A stretch of 10,078 bases of DNA from DATJQF01 sp035505995 (GTDB lineage: Bacteria > Bacteroidota > Bacteroidia > Bacteroidales > FEN-979). The stretch's first letter is position 1. Every line of letters starts with the position of its first letter. The notes under the pieces were generated by a model. The model was not told the origin of the DNA and ran no database searches. It saw nothing but the letters and a program-made list of their open reading frames with translations. The DNA is taken from positions 1 through 10,078 of the forward strand of contig DATJQF010000073.1 in assembly GCA_035505995.1 (NCBI GenBank), written 5' to 3'. Of this stretch, positions 1-6,421 are shown piece by piece. The translations under genes and the position numbers were made by a program.

Positions 1-1550
1 TCGGACTGGGATTCTACTCCTCCTTTATGGTATCGGATAAGGTGGAGATCCTCACCAAAACCTATAAGAAGGGCGGCGAAACGAAAGCGGTTCGCTGGGA
101 ATGCGACGGAAGCCCGGAATACCTGATGGAAGAATCCGACCGCAAAGAGCGGGGAACCGATGTGGTGGTCCATGTTTCCAACGAATCGAAGGAATTCCTG
201 GAAGAATACCGCGTGCTGGAGCTGCTGAAAAAGTATTGCCGGTTCCTGCCGGTGCCGATCCGGTTCGGCTCGGAGAAGAAATTCGAGAAGGTTGAAGGGG
301 AAAAGGATAAGGACGGGAAAGAAAAAGAGGTGGAGGTGGAAGTACCCCGGATCATCAACAACACCAACCCGCTGTGGAAGCAGAAGCCTTCCGGACTGAA
401 AGAAGAGGACTATAAAAACTTCTACCGGGAACTGTACCCCTATAACTTTGAAGAGCCGCTGTTCCAGATACACCTGAACGTGGACTACCCCTTCAACCTG
501 ACGGGGATCCTGTATTTCCCCAAAGTAAAGAAAGCCTTTGAGGTGCAGAAGGACAAGATCCAGCTCTTCAGCAACCAGGTGTTCGTAACCGACTCGGTGG
601 AGGGCATCGTTCCCGATTTCCTTACCCTGCTGCACGGGGTCCTCGATTCTCCCGATATCCCGCTGAACGTTTCCCGGAGCTTCCTGCAAAGCGATCCGAA
701 TGTAAAGAAGATCTCGAACCACATCACCAAGAAGGTGGCGGACAAGCTGGAAGAGCTCTTCAAGGAAAACCGGCCCGATTTCGAGTCCAAGTGGGAAGAC
801 ATCAAGATCTTCATCGAATACGGGATCATCTCGGAGCCGAATTTCTTCGACCGCGCTAAAAAATTCTGCCTGCTGCGGAATACCGAAGGAAAATATTTCA
901 CCCTGGAGGAATACGAGAAGCATATCCGCGACGGGCAGAAGGACAAGGACGGGAACCTCATCTACCTGTATGCCACCAACCCCGAAGAACAGTTCAGCTA
1001 CATTGAGACCGTAAAGGAAAGAGGATACGATGTCCTGAAAATGGACGGCATCATCGATCCCCATTTCATCAATACGCTGGAACAGAAGGCGGAGAAAAGC
1101 AGGTTCGTCCGGGTGGATTCCGACACGGTGGACAAGCTTATCCGCAAGGACGAGCCGATGCCCTCGAAGCTGAACGAAGACCAGGTGAAGATCCTGAAGG
1201 ATCTCATCGAGAAGCAGGTGGATACGGCGAAATATACGGTCGCCTTTGAAAGCCTGAGCGAGACGGAGCCGGCCATGCTGATCACCCAGCCGGAATTCAT
1301 GAGAAGGATGAAGGATATGTCGGCGCTGGGCGGGGGCATGCAATTCATGGGCAATCTTCCCGAGAATTACACCCTGGTGGTCAATTCCAATCATCCGCTG
1401 ATCGGACGGCTGCTGCTGGAAACGGACGGGGCGAAGCAAAGCTCGGCCATACGGCACCTGTTCGACCTGGCCCGCCTGTCCCAGAACCTGCTGAAAGGGA
1501 AAGATCTCAGCGAGTTCATAAAAAGAAGCACCGACCTCATCAAAGAATAA
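1..1550 (+). CDS. htpG: Molecular chaperone HtpG (bacterial Hsp90), 5' end cut by window edge
   Basis: Cytosolic ATP-dependent Hsp90-family chaperone that works as a homodimer. The reading frame is open from base 3, where GLGFYSSF matches the glycine-rich ATP-lid motif of Hsp90 (GVGFYSAF in E. coli, near residue 120). The ATG at base 27 is therefore internal and roughly 118 N-terminal residues lie outside the window; about 515 residues are visible, for an expected total near 633 against 624 in E. coli. The end of the ATPase domain is followed by the middle domain, with NVSRSFLQ carrying the conserved arginine that contacts ATP (codon 675-677), and by the C-terminal dimerisation domain, which ends in HPLIGRLLLE and a helical tail. 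A lysine/glutamate-rich loop near bases 285-345 appears to expand the middle domain, as I recall from Bacteroidota homologues. The stop is TAA at 1548-1550, and no clear terminator follows before the next gene. Identity is secure. Confidence 0.97.
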   Translation, partial: GLGFYSSFMVSDKVEILTKTYKKGGETKAVRWECDGSPEYLMEESDRKERGTDVVVHVSNESKEFLEEYRVLELLKKYCRFLPVPIRFGSEKKFEKVEGEKDKDGKEKEVEVEVPRIINNTNPLWKQKPSGLKEEDYKNFYRELYPYNFEEPLFQIHLNVDYPFNLTGILYFPKVKKAFEVQKDKIQLFSNQVFVTDSVEGIVPDFLTLLHGVLDSPDIPLNVSRSFLQSDPNVKKISNHITKKVADKLEELFKENRPDFESKWEDIKIFIEYGIISEPNFFDRAKKFCLLRNTEGKYFTLEEYEKHIRDGQKDKDGNLIYLYATNPEEQFSYIETVKERGYDVLKMDGIIDPHFINTLEQKAEKSRFVRVDSDTVDKLIRKDEPMPSKLNEDQVKILKDLIEKQVDTAKYTVAFESLSETEPAMLITQPEFMRRMKDMSALGGGMQFMGNLPENYTLVVNSNHPLIGRLLLETDGAKQSSAIRHLFDLARLSQNLLKGKDLSEFIKRSTDLIKE

Positions 1551-1558
1551 ATATTTCA

Positions 1559-1566
1559 TATCTTAG
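1559..1566 (+). promoter_or_regulatory. Possible Bacteroidota -7 promoter element upstream of lemA
   Basis: TATCTTAG differs at one position from the Bacteroidota -7 consensus TAnnTTTG and ends 26 bases before the lemA ATG, about the same geometry as the perfect TATCTTTG before the gene at 6591. No convincing TTTG -33 partner was found upstream. If real, it gives the LemA/TPM cassette a promoter separate from htpG. Confidence 0.35.
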
Positions 1567-1592
1567 CCTACCAAACCAAAAAACAACCTTTT

Positions 1593-2189
1593 ATGAAAAT
1601 CGGAAAAGGATGGATCGTTCTGATCGTGATCGTACTGATCATTATCCTGGCGGTTGCCTGGGGAACCCGGGTCTATAACAACCTGGTGAACAAGGAAGAA
1701 ACTGTCAACCAGCAGTGGGCCAATGTGGAAAATGTCTATCAGCGGCGTGCCGACCTGATCCCCAACCTCGTGGAAACCGTGAAGGGGGCGGCCAACTTTG
1801 AAAAAAGCACCCTGACGGCCGTGATCGAAGCCCGGGCCAAGGCCACTTCGGTCCAGATCAATCCCAAGAACCTGGATGAAGCCTCGCTGGCAAAATTCCA
1901 GGAAGCACAAGACGGATTGAGCAGCGCACTGGCACGGCTGATGGTCGTGGTGGAGAATTACCCGCAGCTCAAGGCTACGCAGAATTTCTCGGATCTGCAG
2001 GCGCAGCTGGAAGGGACGGAGAACCGGATCACGGTAGAGCGGAGGAATTTCAATGAGGTGGCGCAGGCATACAATGCCTATGTCAGGAGGTTCCCCGTGA
2101 ATATCATCGCCGGTATGTCGGGATTCACCCAGAAGGCCTACTTCAAATCGCAGCCGGGGGCGGAAAAAGCGCCGGGAGTCAAGTTCTAA
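1593..2189 (+). CDS. lemA: LemA family membrane protein
   Basis: A 198-residue protein with one N-terminal hydrophobic segment (about residues 7-24) followed by a long, mostly helical soluble region, the usual LemA layout and length. The family signature is clear: VNQQWANVENVYQRRADLIPN at about residues 39-59 and a following TVKGAANFE segment, with a second conserved block near ENRITVERRNFNEVAQAYN. The short MKIGKG start and lone N-terminal segment predict a large domain on the far side of the inner membrane. The molecular role of LemA is not established. It begins 42 bases after the htpG stop and is followed after 12 bases by the first TPM gene, so it most likely heads a three-gene operon. 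LemA next to TPM/YgcG-type proteins is a recurrent bacterial arrangement. Family assignment is secure; function is open. Confidence 0.95.
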   Translation: MKIGKGWIVLIVIVLIIILAVAWGTRVYNNLVNKEETVNQQWANVENVYQRRADLIPNLVETVKGAANFEKSTLTAVIEARAKATSVQINPKNLDEASLAKFQEAQDGLSSALARLMVVVENYPQLKATQNFSDLQAQLEGTENRITVERRNFNEVAQAYNAYVRRFPVNIIAGMSGFTQKAYFKSQPGAEKAPGVKF

Positions 2190-2201
2190 AATCCGAATCA
2201 T

Positions 2202-2645
2202 ATGGCTGTTTCAGCAAGGAATTTCTTTACGGCGGAAGAGCAGGAGGAGATCCGGCAGGCGATCGAAAAGGCGGAGCTGGATACCTCGGGGGAGATCCGC
2301 GTTCATGTAGAAAATAAGTGCAAGGGAGAGGTGCTCGACAGGGCGGCCTACCTCTTCAAAAAGCTGGGGATGCACAACACGCATCACCGGAACGGGGTGC
2401 TCATCTACCTGGCCCTCCAAAACCGCAAATTCGCCATCATCGGGGATACGGGGATCCATAAGAACGTCCCGGAGAATTTCTGGGAGGATATTAAGCAGAC
2501 GATGTCCGGGTATTTCCTGCGGAAAGAGTTCTGCGACGGGCTCTGCTATGCGGTTACAGCCACCGGCGAGCAGCTGAAGAAGCATTTTCCCTTCCAGGTG
2601 GGCGATGGCAATGAGCTGCCGGATGATATCTCCTTCGGGAAATAA
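2202..2645 (+). CDS. Short TPM-domain protein, predicted soluble
   Basis: A 147-residue protein made almost entirely of one TPM domain (the TLP18.3/Psb32/MOLO-1 family, also called TPM_phosphatase). Visible family features are the opening helix FTAEEQEEIRQAIEKAE, the strand SGEIRVHVE (residues 29-37), and the central block RNGVLIYLALQNRKFAIIGD with TGIH after it (about residues 63-86). There is no signal peptide and no membrane segment, so it should stay in the cytoplasm, unlike the exported TPM protein encoded directly downstream. Phosphatase activity has been reported for some TPM proteins, but bacterial members of this short type have no proven function. It lies 12 bases after lemA and 5 bases before the next start, consistent with co-transcription. 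The ATG at 2202 is the only good start, since the domain begins within a few residues. Confidence 0.9.
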   Translation: MAVSARNFFTAEEQEEIRQAIEKAELDTSGEIRVHVENKCKGEVLDRAAYLFKKLGMHNTHHRNGVLIYLALQNRKFAIIGDTGIHKNVPENFWEDIKQTMSGYFLRKEFCDGLCYAVTATGEQLKKHFPFQVGDGNELPDDISFGK

Positions 2646-2650
2646 ATTAA

Positions 2651-2686
2651 ATGCCAACAATGCCATACATGCCAAAAATGCCAACG
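2651..2686 (+). repeat. Four tandem ATGCCANNN nonamers at the start of the second TPM gene
   Basis: Four consecutive 9-base units (2651, 2660, 2669 and 2678) each read ATGCCA followed by a variable triplet (ACA, TAC, AAA, ACG). The unit is a multiple of three, so each supplies an in-frame ATG and encodes Met-Pro-X. Four alternative starts are thus stacked in front of the signal peptide, and copy-number change would not break the frame. Confidence 0.85.
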
Positions 2687-3487
2687 ATACATAGTTTTGC
2701 CCGGACTTTTTTAGTCATTGCGATGATCACAGGGCTTTCGGTGCGGGTCCTGGCACAGGATATCCCGGACCGCCCGGTGCCGCCGAGGCTGGTGAATGAT
2801 TTCGCCGGAGTCCTCAGTGCCGGTGAAGCGGACCAGCTGGAAAGTGCGCTGGTGGCCTTTAACGATTCCACCTCCACCCAGATCGCGGTGGTCATCGTGA
2901 AATCCCTGAACGGGTATGATAAAAATGATTTCGCCCAGCGGCTGGGACAGAAATGGGGCGTGGGACAGAAAGGAAAGAACAACGGCATCGTCATGCTGAT
3001 CAAGCCGAAGTACGCGATGGAAAAGGGCGAGGCCAGCATCCAGACCGGCTACGGACTGGAAGCGGTGCTCCCGGATGCCACCTGCCGCGAGATCGTGGAT
3101 AATGAAATGATCCCGCATTTCAGGGAAAATGATTATTACGGGGGGATCGTGGCCGGTGTACGGACGGTCATGGCCATCACCAAAGGCGAATATACGGCCG
3201 ACCAGTACAACAAAAAACACCAGTCGAGTCCCTATGGCATGCTGATCCCGATCGTCATCCTGATCGTGGTCATTTTACTGATCCGGATGAACCGGGGTAA
3301 AACGCATTCCGTCGGAAAGAACCTGCCCTTCTGGGCGATGCTGGGTATGCTGGGGACCATGGGCCGCAGCAGCCACAGCGGCGCCTGGGGCAACTTCTCA
3401 GGAGGCGGCGGTTTCGGCGGCGGAGGCGGTTTCGGCGGATTCGGAGGCGGCAGCTTTGGCGGCGGCGGCGCCGGTGGCAGCTGGTGA
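2651..3487 (+). CDS. Exported TPM-domain protein with membrane anchor and Gly-rich tail (YgcG-like)
   Basis: 278 residues from the first ATG. A signal peptide (hydrophobic core about residues 19-31, likely cleavage after VLA at 35) leads into a TPM domain at about 47-178, with the strand STQIAVVIV, the block NNGIVMLI and an IQTGYGLEAVLPD motif. A single membrane segment follows at about 195-212 (MLIPIVILIVVILLI), then a short linker and a C-terminal tail rich in glycine, serine and phenylalanine (about 240-278) ending GGSW. This is the standard layout of YgcG-type proteins: the TPM domain faces the periplasm and the Gly-rich tail lies beyond the membrane span. Any of the ATGs at 2651, 2660, 2669 or 2678 could be the start; 2678 gives the most ordinary signal peptide length. 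It is the last gene of the LemA/TPM cassette. Domain call is firm; biochemical function is unknown. Confidence 0.92.
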   Translation: MPTMPYMPKMPTIHSFARTFLVIAMITGLSVRVLAQDIPDRPVPPRLVNDFAGVLSAGEADQLESALVAFNDSTSTQIAVVIVKSLNGYDKNDFAQRLGQKWGVGQKGKNNGIVMLIKPKYAMEKGEASIQTGYGLEAVLPDATCREIVDNEMIPHFRENDYYGGIVAGVRTVMAITKGEYTADQYNKKHQSSPYGMLIPIVILIVVILLIRMNRGKTHSVGKNLPFWAMLGMLGTMGRSSHSGAWGNFSGGGGFGGGGGFGGFGGGSFGGGGAGGSW

Positions 3488-3496
3488 CGCCATCGA

Positions 3497-3524
3497 GGAG
3501 AGGCTATATTCTCCCTGACTTCTT
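3497..3524 (+). terminator. Weak possible terminator after the TPM cassette
   Basis: GGAGA (3497-3501) can pair with TCTCC (3510-3514) around an 8-base loop, with a T-rich stretch (CTTCTTTT) a few bases later. The stem is only five pairs and the T-tract is not adjacent, so this is a marginal candidate. It is placed where a terminator would be expected, between the LemA/TPM cassette and cydA. Confidence 0.25.
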
Positions 3525-3541
3525 TTATAAATCATTTCCCC

Positions 3542-3555
3542 CTGAATATATTCAG
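3542..3555. promoter_or_regulatory. Perfect 14-bp palindrome upstream of cydA, candidate operator
   Basis: CTGAATATATTCAG reads identically on both strands. It lies 62 bases before the cydA start in the 130-bp non-coding gap. TGAA-N4-TTCA symmetry resembles the spacing of CRP/FNR-family sites (TTGAT-N4-ATCAA) without matching either consensus. cyd operons are commonly controlled by oxygen or redox regulators, so an operator is plausible, but the regulator is not identified. Confidence 0.4.
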
Positions 3556-3577
3556 CAGATTATTTTTTTTATTTTTG

Positions 3578-3600
3578 ATCCGGTTGAATTCAATACGGAT
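3578..3600. promoter_or_regulatory. Nested inverted repeat in the likely cydA promoter region
   Basis: An outer pair ATCCG (3578-3582) / CGGAT (3596-3600) encloses a perfect 10-bp palindrome TTGAATTCAA (3584-3593), off-centre by one base. It follows directly on TTTG (3574-3577), which could serve as a -33 element, and a weak TAnnTTTG-like stretch starts at 3594. Just upstream is an A/T-rich tract with eight consecutive T (3563-3570). A dyad sitting across a promoter spacer is the usual position for a repressor site. Alternatively it could form a hairpin in the cydA leader RNA. The promoter assignment itself is weak. Confidence 0.4.
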
Positions 3601-3617
3601 TTAAATCAGATCAGCTT

Positions 3618-5192
3618 ATGAACGGAATCGATATCGGCCTGGTCGAGTGGTCGAGGGCGCAGTTTGCACTGACGACCATGTATCACTGGCTTTTTGTACC
3701 ATTGACCCTCGGGCTTTCCTTCCTGGTGGCCATCATGGAATCCATTTATGTAAAAACGGGGAACCCGGAATGGAAACGGATCACGAAATTCTGGATGACG
3801 CTGTTCGGGATCAACTTCGCGATCGGGATTGCCACCGGGATCATCCTGGAATTTGAGTTCGGGACCAATTGGTCGAATTATTCATGGTTCGTCGGCGATA
3901 TCTTCGGGGCGCCGCTTGCCATCGAAGGGATCATGGCATTCTTCATGGAAGCCACCTTCATCGCCATCATGTTCTTCGGATGGAACAAGGTCAGCAAGCG
4001 GTTCCATCTGACGTCCACGTGGCTGACCGCGATCGGGGCGAACCTTTCGGCGCTCTGGATCCTCGTGGCCAATGCCTGGATGCAGTACCCGGCCGGGATG
4101 CATTTCAACCCCGATACCGCCCGGAATGAAATGCTCAATTTCTGGAATGTATTGCTTTCGCCGGTCGCCGTTCACAAGTTCCTCCACACGATTTCCTCCG
4201 GGTATGTTACGGCTTCGGTGTTCGTGGTGGGGATCAGCGCCTGGTATCTCCTGAAGAAGAGAGAGGTCCCGATGGCGAAGAACAGCATCCTGGTGGCCGC
4301 CATCTTCGGCCTGATCACCAGCTTTTTCCTGGCCCTCACCGGCGACGGGTCGGCTTATACGGTCGCCCAGAAACAGCCCATGAAGCTGGCCGCCATGGAA
4401 GGGCTCTACCAGGGAAAAAGACAGGCCGGGCTGGTTGTGGCCGGGATCCCGCGGTTTGGGAAAAAGCCCAACGACGGGAAATCCGGGTTTGCCGTAAAGG
4501 TCGAGATCCCCCGTATGCTTTCGTTTCTGGGGTACCGGAACGGCGATGCCTTTGTTCCGGGCGTGGAAGACCTGATCAACGGGAATTTCAAGCCGGAATT
4601 CGAGAATATCAAGCCGGGCGAGGAGCAATCTGCCCTACCCGTCGCGGAGAAGATCCGGCGGGGCAGGATCGCCATCGCGGCCCTGGGAGACTACCGGAAT
4701 GCCATGTCGCGGAAAGACACCCTGGTGGCCCTTCGGGCCGACAGCACCCTGAAAGCGAACTTTGCGTTTTTCGGCTATGGGTACCTCACCTCGCCGGAAA
4801 GCGTGGTGCCGAACGTTCCCGTCACTTTCTTCAGTTTCCGCCTGATGGTTCTGCTGGGCTTCTATTTCATTGTCCTGTTCATCCTGATGATCTACTTCTT
4901 CCGGACGGGACAGCTGGAAAACAAGCGGGGATTTCTCCGGTTGGCAGTCTGGACTATCCCGATCGTATATATCGCGAGCCAGGCCGGCTGGATCGTAGCG
5001 GAGATCGGACGGCAACCCTGGGTGATCCAGGATCTGCTCCCGACTTCTGCCGCTGTTTCAAAAATCGAAACGGGCTCCGTGGTGATCACCTTCTGGCTGT
5101 TTGCCGCGATCTTCACGGCCCTGCTGATCGCCATGCTGATGATCATGATCCGTCAAATCAAGTTAGGACCTAAAGATGGAGGGACCAAATGA
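3618..5192 (+). CDS. cydA: Cytochrome bd ubiquinol/menaquinol oxidase subunit I
   Basis: Haem-bearing inner-membrane subunit of cytochrome bd, which oxidises quinol and reduces oxygen to water with high affinity. It has 524 residues against 522 in E. coli. Key residues align with E. coli numbering: H23 (H19), E103 and E111 (E99, E107 in APLAIEG and FFMEATF), H190 (H186) and M410 (M393) as haem b558 ligands, R408 (R391), and E462 (E445) before the GRQPW motif. The quinol-site pair K256/E261 is kept in KLAAME. The periplasmic Q-loop (about 250-400) is long, so this is the L-type enzyme; comparing offsets (+4 before the loop, +17 after) it is about 13 residues longer than in E. coli, and its second half looks strongly diverged. 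The stop overlaps the cydB start. Control probably comes from the palindromes upstream. Confidence 0.98.
   Translation: MNGIDIGLVEWSRAQFALTTMYHWLFVPLTLGLSFLVAIMESIYVKTGNPEWKRITKFWMTLFGINFAIGIATGIILEFEFGTNWSNYSWFVGDIFGAPLAIEGIMAFFMEATFIAIMFFGWNKVSKRFHLTSTWLTAIGANLSALWILVANAWMQYPAGMHFNPDTARNEMLNFWNVLLSPVAVHKFLHTISSGYVTASVFVVGISAWYLLKKREVPMAKNSILVAAIFGLITSFFLALTGDGSAYTVAQKQPMKLAAMEGLYQGKRQAGLVVAGIPRFGKKPNDGKSGFAVKVEIPRMLSFLGYRNGDAFVPGVEDLINGNFKPEFENIKPGEEQSALPVAEKIRRGRIAIAALGDYRNAMSRKDTLVALRADSTLKANFAFFGYGYLTSPESVVPNVPVTFFSFRLMVLLGFYFIVLFILMIYFFRTGQLENKRGFLRLAVWTIPIVYIASQAGWIVAEIGRQPWVIQDLLPTSAAVSKIETGSVVITFWLFAAIFTALLIAMLMIMIRQIKLGPKDGGTK
5178..5183 (+). promoter_or_regulatory. Shine-Dalgarno-like site for cydB
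   Basis: GGAGGG lies five bases before the ATG at 5189, inside the end of cydA. Strong Shine-Dalgarno sites are uncommon in Bacteroidota and the other genes here lack one, so this one stands out. Together with the ATGA stop/start overlap it suggests coupled translation of the two oxidase subunits and supports 5189 over the adjacent ATG at 5192. Confidence 0.5.
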
Positions 5193-6355
5193 TGTTCGAA
5201 CAACTATCCTTATACAGCCTGCAGCAGTACTGGTGGGTGATCGTCTCCCTGCTGGGCAGCCTCCTGGTATTCCTCATGTTCGTACAGGGCGGTCAGACCC
5301 TGCTGTATACACTCGGAAAGACCGAGACGGAACGAAAGATCCTCGTCAATGCACTCGGCCGGAAATGGGAGTTCACCTTTACCACGCTGGTCACCTTCGG
5401 AGGGGCCTTTTTCGCTTCCTTCCCCCTCTTCTACTCCACCAGCTTCGGGGGAGCCTACTGGGTGTGGATCGCTATTCTTTTCTGCTTCATCGTGCAGGCG
5501 GTCGCGTATGAATTCCGGACCAAGCCGGCCAATTTCCTGGGGAAGAAGACCTACGAGGTTTTTCTTTTCATCAACGGGGCGCTGGGAACGATCCTGATCG
5601 GGGCTGCCGTCTCCACCTTCTTTACGGGCTCTGCATTTTCCGTGAACAAGATGCACCTGACCGATCTCATCCAGCCTGTGATCTCCCGGTGGGAAGGGCC
5701 GGCACACGGACTGGAAGCCGTCCTGGACTGGAGGAATGTAGCACTCGGGCTCGCGGTATTCTTCCTTGCCCGCATCCTGGGGATCCTCTATTTCATGAAT
5801 ACGGTATCGGATGAGGCGATCCTGGGAAGGACCCGGCGCAATCTCCTGATCAATGCCGTTCCGTTCCTGGTATTCTTCCTGGCATATGTGATCTCGCTGG
5901 TCCTGGGCAAAGGATTCGCGGTAGACCCTTCTTCCGGGATCGTTACCCTGGAACCGTTAAAGTACCTCCATAACCTGCTGCAGATGCCGCTGGTTTTGGT
6001 GCTTTTCCTCCTGGGGGTTGTGCTGGTCCTGGCCGGGATCCTGGTGCCCCTGTTCCTTGGCTCCCGGATCTTCACCAAGGGAATCTGGTTTGCCGGCGTC
6101 GGAACGGTTTTCACCGTGCTTGCGCTCTTCCTTATAGCGGGGTTAAACAACACTTCTTATTACCCGTCCACGTTTGATCTTCAGAGCTCGCTGACCATCC
6201 GGAACAGCTCTTCCAGCCATTATACGCTGACCGCAATGAGCTACGTGTCGCTGCTGGTTCCTTTCGTGCTCGCCTACATCGCATATGCCTGGTGGTCGAT
6301 GAACCGGAAGAAGATCGATGCGGCGGAGATGGAAGAGGAAACACATGCATACTAG
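5189..6355 (+). CDS. cydB: Cytochrome bd ubiquinol/menaquinol oxidase subunit II (Bacteroidota type)
   Basis: Second core subunit of cytochrome bd: 388 residues (379 in E. coli) with roughly eight or nine hydrophobic segments across the whole length. Family features are the N-terminal QYWWVIVSLLG helix, GKTETERKILVNALGRKW (compare GRNDTERRIMINSIAPHW in E. coli), the FGGAFFASFPLFYSTSFGG helix, and a C-terminus THAY close to the E. coli THSLY ending. It differs at places that are acidic in E. coli: the GFDMG stretch reads VQGGQ (V32 in place of D29) and the HWDGNQVW stretch reads KWEFTFTT (E61 in place of D58). I recall this form from other Bacteroidota, so it is probably a lineage type rather than damage. 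It overlaps cydA by four bases (ATGA) and is followed by a heptamer repeat and a micro-ORF. Confidence 0.96.
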   Translation: MMFEQLSLYSLQQYWWVIVSLLGSLLVFLMFVQGGQTLLYTLGKTETERKILVNALGRKWEFTFTTLVTFGGAFFASFPLFYSTSFGGAYWVWIAILFCFIVQAVAYEFRTKPANFLGKKTYEVFLFINGALGTILIGAAVSTFFTGSAFSVNKMHLTDLIQPVISRWEGPAHGLEAVLDWRNVALGLAVFFLARILGILYFMNTVSDEAILGRTRRNLLINAVPFLVFFLAYVISLVLGKGFAVDPSSGIVTLEPLKYLHNLLQMPLVLVLFLLGVVLVLAGILVPLFLGSRIFTKGIWFAGVGTVFTVLALFLIAGLNNTSYYPSTFDLQSSLTIRNSSSSHYTLTAMSYVSLLVPFVLAYIAYAWWSMNRKKIDAAEMEEETHAY

Positions 6356-6377
6356 TTAGCTAAATATCAAAAAATAC

Positions 6378-6412
6378 CCGTAATCCGTAATCCCTAATCC
6401 GTAATCCGTAAT
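6378..6412. repeat. Five-copy heptanucleotide tandem repeat (CCGTAAT)
   Basis: Five back-to-back 7-base units start at 6378, 6385, 6392, 6399 and 6406. Four are CCGTAAT and the middle one is CCCTAAT. The array fills most of the gap between cydB and the small ORF at 6422. It is not coding and has no internal dyad. It resembles in style the heptameric short tandem repeats (STRR) known from cyanobacterial genomes. Function here is unknown. Confidence 0.9.
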
Positions 6413-6421
6413 TATTCAAAT

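Noticed and set aside
27..29. ATG at 27 as the start of htpG
   Set aside because: The frame is open upstream and encodes the conserved GLGFYSSF motif, so this Met is internal and the real start is outside the window.
1563..2201. Long minus-strand open frame opposite lemA
   Set aside because: It lies wholly across lemA, has no recognisable domain, and is a by-product of codon use on the coding strand.
3400..3484. Dense GGCGG-rich stretch that looks like a DNA repeat
   Set aside because: It encodes the Gly-rich tail typical of YgcG-like TPM proteins; the repetition is explained by protein composition.
3563..3570. Run of eight T as a terminator tail
   Set aside because: No adjacent stable stem precedes it; it is more likely part of the A/T-rich upstream region of the cydA promoter.
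3882..4628. 248-codon minus-strand open frame inside cydA
   Set aside because: cydA is unambiguous on the + strand with all key residues; the reverse frame has no hydrophobic or domain pattern.
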